Shown one piece after another: positions 44,939 through 48,101 of a stretch of DNA of 48,101 nucleotides. The notes below the pieces were generated by a model that saw only the letters and a list, made by a program, of their open reading frames with translations, ran no database searches and was not told where the DNA came from. The DNA lies in contig JACRFL010000015.1 in the NCBI GenBank assembly GCA_016217905.1, forward strand, positions 1-48,101, given 5' to 3'. This DNA comes from Candidatus Kaiserbacteria bacterium. GTDB taxonomy: Bacteria > Patescibacteriota > Minisyncoccia > Phycocordibacterales > Phycocordibacteraceae. Position numbers and translations under genes: made by a program. Each line of letters opens with the position of its first letter. The first letter of the stretch is position 1.

Positions 44939-45358
44939 ATGGACGAAAATAAAACAGTAGAAGTGCCTGCACCGAGCGAAGTCGAGGTACCGAGCAAGTT
45001 CAAGAAGCTCGTGGAGGAAGTCGAGGCGATGACCGTCCTCGAACTCTCCGAACTGGTCAAGGTGCTGGAAAAGAAGTTCGGCGTGAGTGCCGCCGCGGTC
45101 GCGGTCGCCGGCCCCGCGGCAGCGGGCGCTCCGGCAGAGGAAGGGAAGTCGACCAGCGACGTCGAGCTTACCGACGCGGGGGCGAGCAAGATCGCCGTCA
45201 TCAAGGTGGTGAAGGAGGCGCTCGCGCTCGGGTTGAAGGAGGCGAAGGATCTCGTCGACGGCGTGCCGTCGATGCTGAAGCAGGGTATGAAAAAGGAGGA
45301 TGCCGCCGAGCTCGCGAAGAAACTCACGGATGCGGGCGCGAAAGTCACGCTTAAATAA
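44939..45358 (+). CDS. rplL: 50S ribosomal protein L7/L12
   Basis: [23 protein letters not shown]...[33 protein letters not shown]. Confidence 0.97.
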   Translation: MDENKTVEVPAPSEVEVPSKFKKLVEEVEAMTVLELSELVKVLEKKFGVSAAAVAVAGPAAAGAPAEEGKSTSDVELTDAGASKIAVIKVVKEALALGLKEAKDLVDGVPSMLKQGMKKEDAAELAKKLTDAGAKVTLK

Positions 45359-45368
45359 AGACACAAAA

Positions 45369-45409
45369 AACGCGTCCCGCCAGAGGCGGGGCGCGTTTTG
45401 CGTTTTTTT
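45369..45409 (+). terminator. Rho-independent terminator
   Basis: ACGCGtCCCGCC-aga-GGCGGGgCGCGT, then TTTGCGTTTTTTT. Confidence 0.92.
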
Positions 45410-45439
45410 GCACGGGCGTTTACACTGGCGGCATTCATT

Positions 45440-46009
45440 ATGGAATCGCTTGCGAAGCTCTTCGGCTCCGGCGCCCGTCTGAAGGTGCTCCGGCTCTTTC
45501 TATTCAATCAGGATATCTCCTTCACGCTTGCCGACATCGCCGAACGGACAAAGCTGACAAGAGATGTCACACGGCGCGAGGCCAATGAACTTTTCTCCGC
45601 TGGCCTCCTGCGCAAAAGGGGCGCGCAATCGCCCACCCGGTACCAGGCGAATCCGCGCTTCGAACACCTCGACGCGCTCGATACGTTTGTCCGCGAGACG
45701 ACCGCCGTGCAGCCGCAGAACATCCTGAAAGTGCTCAAGCGCGCCGGGACATTGCGGTTCGTCGCGCTCTCGGGGCTTTTCACCGGGATCGTAGAGCCGC
45801 AAATAGACCTTCTTGTCGTGGGCGACAACATCGAGGAGCGCACTCTTGCGAGCGTGGTGCATTCGCTTGAAGCAGAGCTCGGGCGCGAGATAAGGTACGC
45901 GTCTTTTCCTACGGCGGATTTCAAGTACCGCCGCGGGGTGTACGACCGCCTCCTTCGGGACGTTTTCGACTATCCACACCGCGTCCTCATCGATAAAATC
46001 GGGCTATAG
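45440..46009 (+). CDS. Winged-helix regulator with nucleotidyltransferase-like C-terminal region
   Basis: GSGARLKVLRLFLFNQDISFTLADIAERTKLTRDVTRREANELFSAGLL; LFTGIVEPQIDLLVVGD. Confidence 0.75.
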   Translation: MESLAKLFGSGARLKVLRLFLFNQDISFTLADIAERTKLTRDVTRREANELFSAGLLRKRGAQSPTRYQANPRFEHLDALDTFVRETTAVQPQNILKVLKRAGTLRFVALSGLFTGIVEPQIDLLVVGDNIEERTLASVVHSLEAELGREIRYASFPTADFKYRRGVYDRLLRDVFDYPHRVLIDKIGL

Positions 46010-46085
46010 AAGTGCTATACTTCAACGCAGATACTCGCAGATAAGGCGCGAGTAATTAATCGCATAAACAAAGCGCTATTTCACT

Positions 46086-46769
46086 ATGGTTTTCACTACA
46101 TGGGCGGATGTGCTCAGCCAATCCTTCCAGAGTCTCTTCTACGGATTGGTCTCGTTCATCCCCAACTTGGTTGTCGCAGTCATTATCTTCATCGTCGGCT
46201 GGCTCATCGGCGTGGGCTTGGGGAGGGTAGTCACGCAGATTGTCAATTCGCTGCGCGTCGACCAGGCGCTAAGAACAACCGGCATTGAGCGCCTGCTCTC
46301 GCGCGCGGGATTTGAGCTCTCTTCCGGCAGGTTTCTTGGCTTCCTCGTCAAGTGGTTCTTCATCATTGTCTTTTTGGTCGCGGCGCTCGACGTGCTGCGC
46401 CTTACGACCGTCAATCTCTTCATCAGCGACGTGGTCCTCGGGTACCTCCCGCAGGTGATCGTGGCGGTTCTTATCCTCCTTATCGCGGCGATTGTTGCGG
46501 AGGCGGCGGAACGGATCGTCGTCGGCTCGGCTCGGGCGGCCTCGCTGCGCGCCGCCGGATTCCTCGGCAAAGTGGCGCGGTATGCGATCTGGATATTCGC
46601 CATCCTCGCAGCACTCGCGCAGTTGAACGTTGCAACAGCGTTCGTCCAGACCTTGTTCACTGGCGTCGTGATCGCGGTGTCGCTCGCGGTCGGTCTCGCC
46701 TTCGGACTTGGCGGCCAGGCTGCGGCGGCCCGCTACCTCGAACATCTCCAATCAGAGATGAAGGACTAG
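46086..46769 (+). CDS. MscS-like conserved TM helix protein
   Basis: IPNLVVAVIIFIVGWLIGVGLGRVV...VVIAVSLAVGLAFGLGGQAAAARYLE. Confidence 0.88.
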   Translation: MVFTTWADVLSQSFQSLFYGLVSFIPNLVVAVIIFIVGWLIGVGLGRVVTQIVNSLRVDQALRTTGIERLLSRAGFELSSGRFLGFLVKWFFIIVFLVAALDVLRLTTVNLFISDVVLGYLPQVIVAVLILLIAAIVAEAAERIVVGSARAASLRAAGFLGKVARYAIWIFAILAALAQLNVATAFVQTLFTGVVIAVSLAVGLAFGLGGQAAAARYLEHLQSEMKD

Positions 46770-46774
46770 GGTTA

Positions 46775-46810
46775 GTAAACTGATGGACACCTTGGTGTCC
46801 ATCAGTTTAC
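46775..46810. repeat. Perfect 36-bp palindrome
   Basis: GTAAACTGATGGACACC-TT-GGTGTCCATCAGTTTAC. Confidence 0.95.
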
Positions 46811-46939
46811 TTCCGATTCTTGCGGCGAGAGAAGTTTTACGCTGCTTTATTCAAAGCGGGTTTCAAGATACAGAATCAGAAAGGTAGCGGGGTTGGTTAA
46901 TGGCCGTGTAAAAAGCACGTACCGGACTCATGCAAATTG

Positions 46940-46968
46940 TTGACTTCAAAAGCGCCTTCCTCTATACT
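46940..46968 (+). promoter_or_regulatory. Near-consensus sigma70 promoter
   Basis: TTGACT-17-TATACT. Confidence 0.85.
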
Positions 46969-47048
46969 CTCTCTACGTGTCTACGAACCGAAAAACTTCA
47001 CTTTTAGGAGCGGATAGGCCGTAAGGCCACGCGCGCATGAAGCGCACG

Positions 47049-47074
47049 GAAAACCGCCCCTTGGGGCGGTTTTC
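47049..47074 (+). terminator. Terminator-like hairpin in the rRNA leader
   Basis: GAAAACCGCCCC-TT-GGGGCGGTTTTC. Confidence 0.8.
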
Positions 47075-47196
47075 GTTTCGAAGGGACACTGATTTTTGAC
47101 AATACGAATACGCAAAAGTAAAAAAAGACCCCGCATAGGGAGTGGTTTCTGTGCGTGGGGGGAGTGCAATAGAATGAATGTGCTATGTAGGTCTCC

Positions 47197-48101
<905 letters not shown>

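Overview
Gene-dense, mostly high-GC bacterial window. The reduced gene set, split ribosomal-protein operons, PG-binding surface protein and divergent EF-P suggest a Patescibacteria/CPR (Parcubacteria-like) genome; this affiliation is inferred, not computed. Housekeeping content: uppS, an RluD-type pseudouridine synthase, rplS, secE-nusG-rplK, a thymidylate cluster (folA, two Dcd/dUTPase paralogs, thyA, glyA), argS, ileS, recO, glyS, metG, tatD, rpsF-ssb-rpsR, efp, recA, ftsK, rplJ-rplL with an L10 leader, three tRNAs and the 5' part of a 23S rRNA with no 16S in front of it. Accessory content: an HxlR/VOC locus, an HTH/LAGLIDADG-like protein with an A8 frameshift, an AT-rich XRE plus small membrane protein islet, an alternative oxidase, a Panacea-domain toxin-antitoxin candidate beside what looks like an in-frame deletion scar of an MmeI-type methyltransferase, an HTH gene flanked by two related palindromes, a surface-protein gene with a structured leader, and a RAYT transposase flanked by covarying palindromes. 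At least a dozen genes have a -10 element only about 6-14 nt before the start codon, suggesting widespread leaderless transcription; several orphan small genes instead have Shine-Dalgarno sites. All family calls come from reading motifs; no database search was run.
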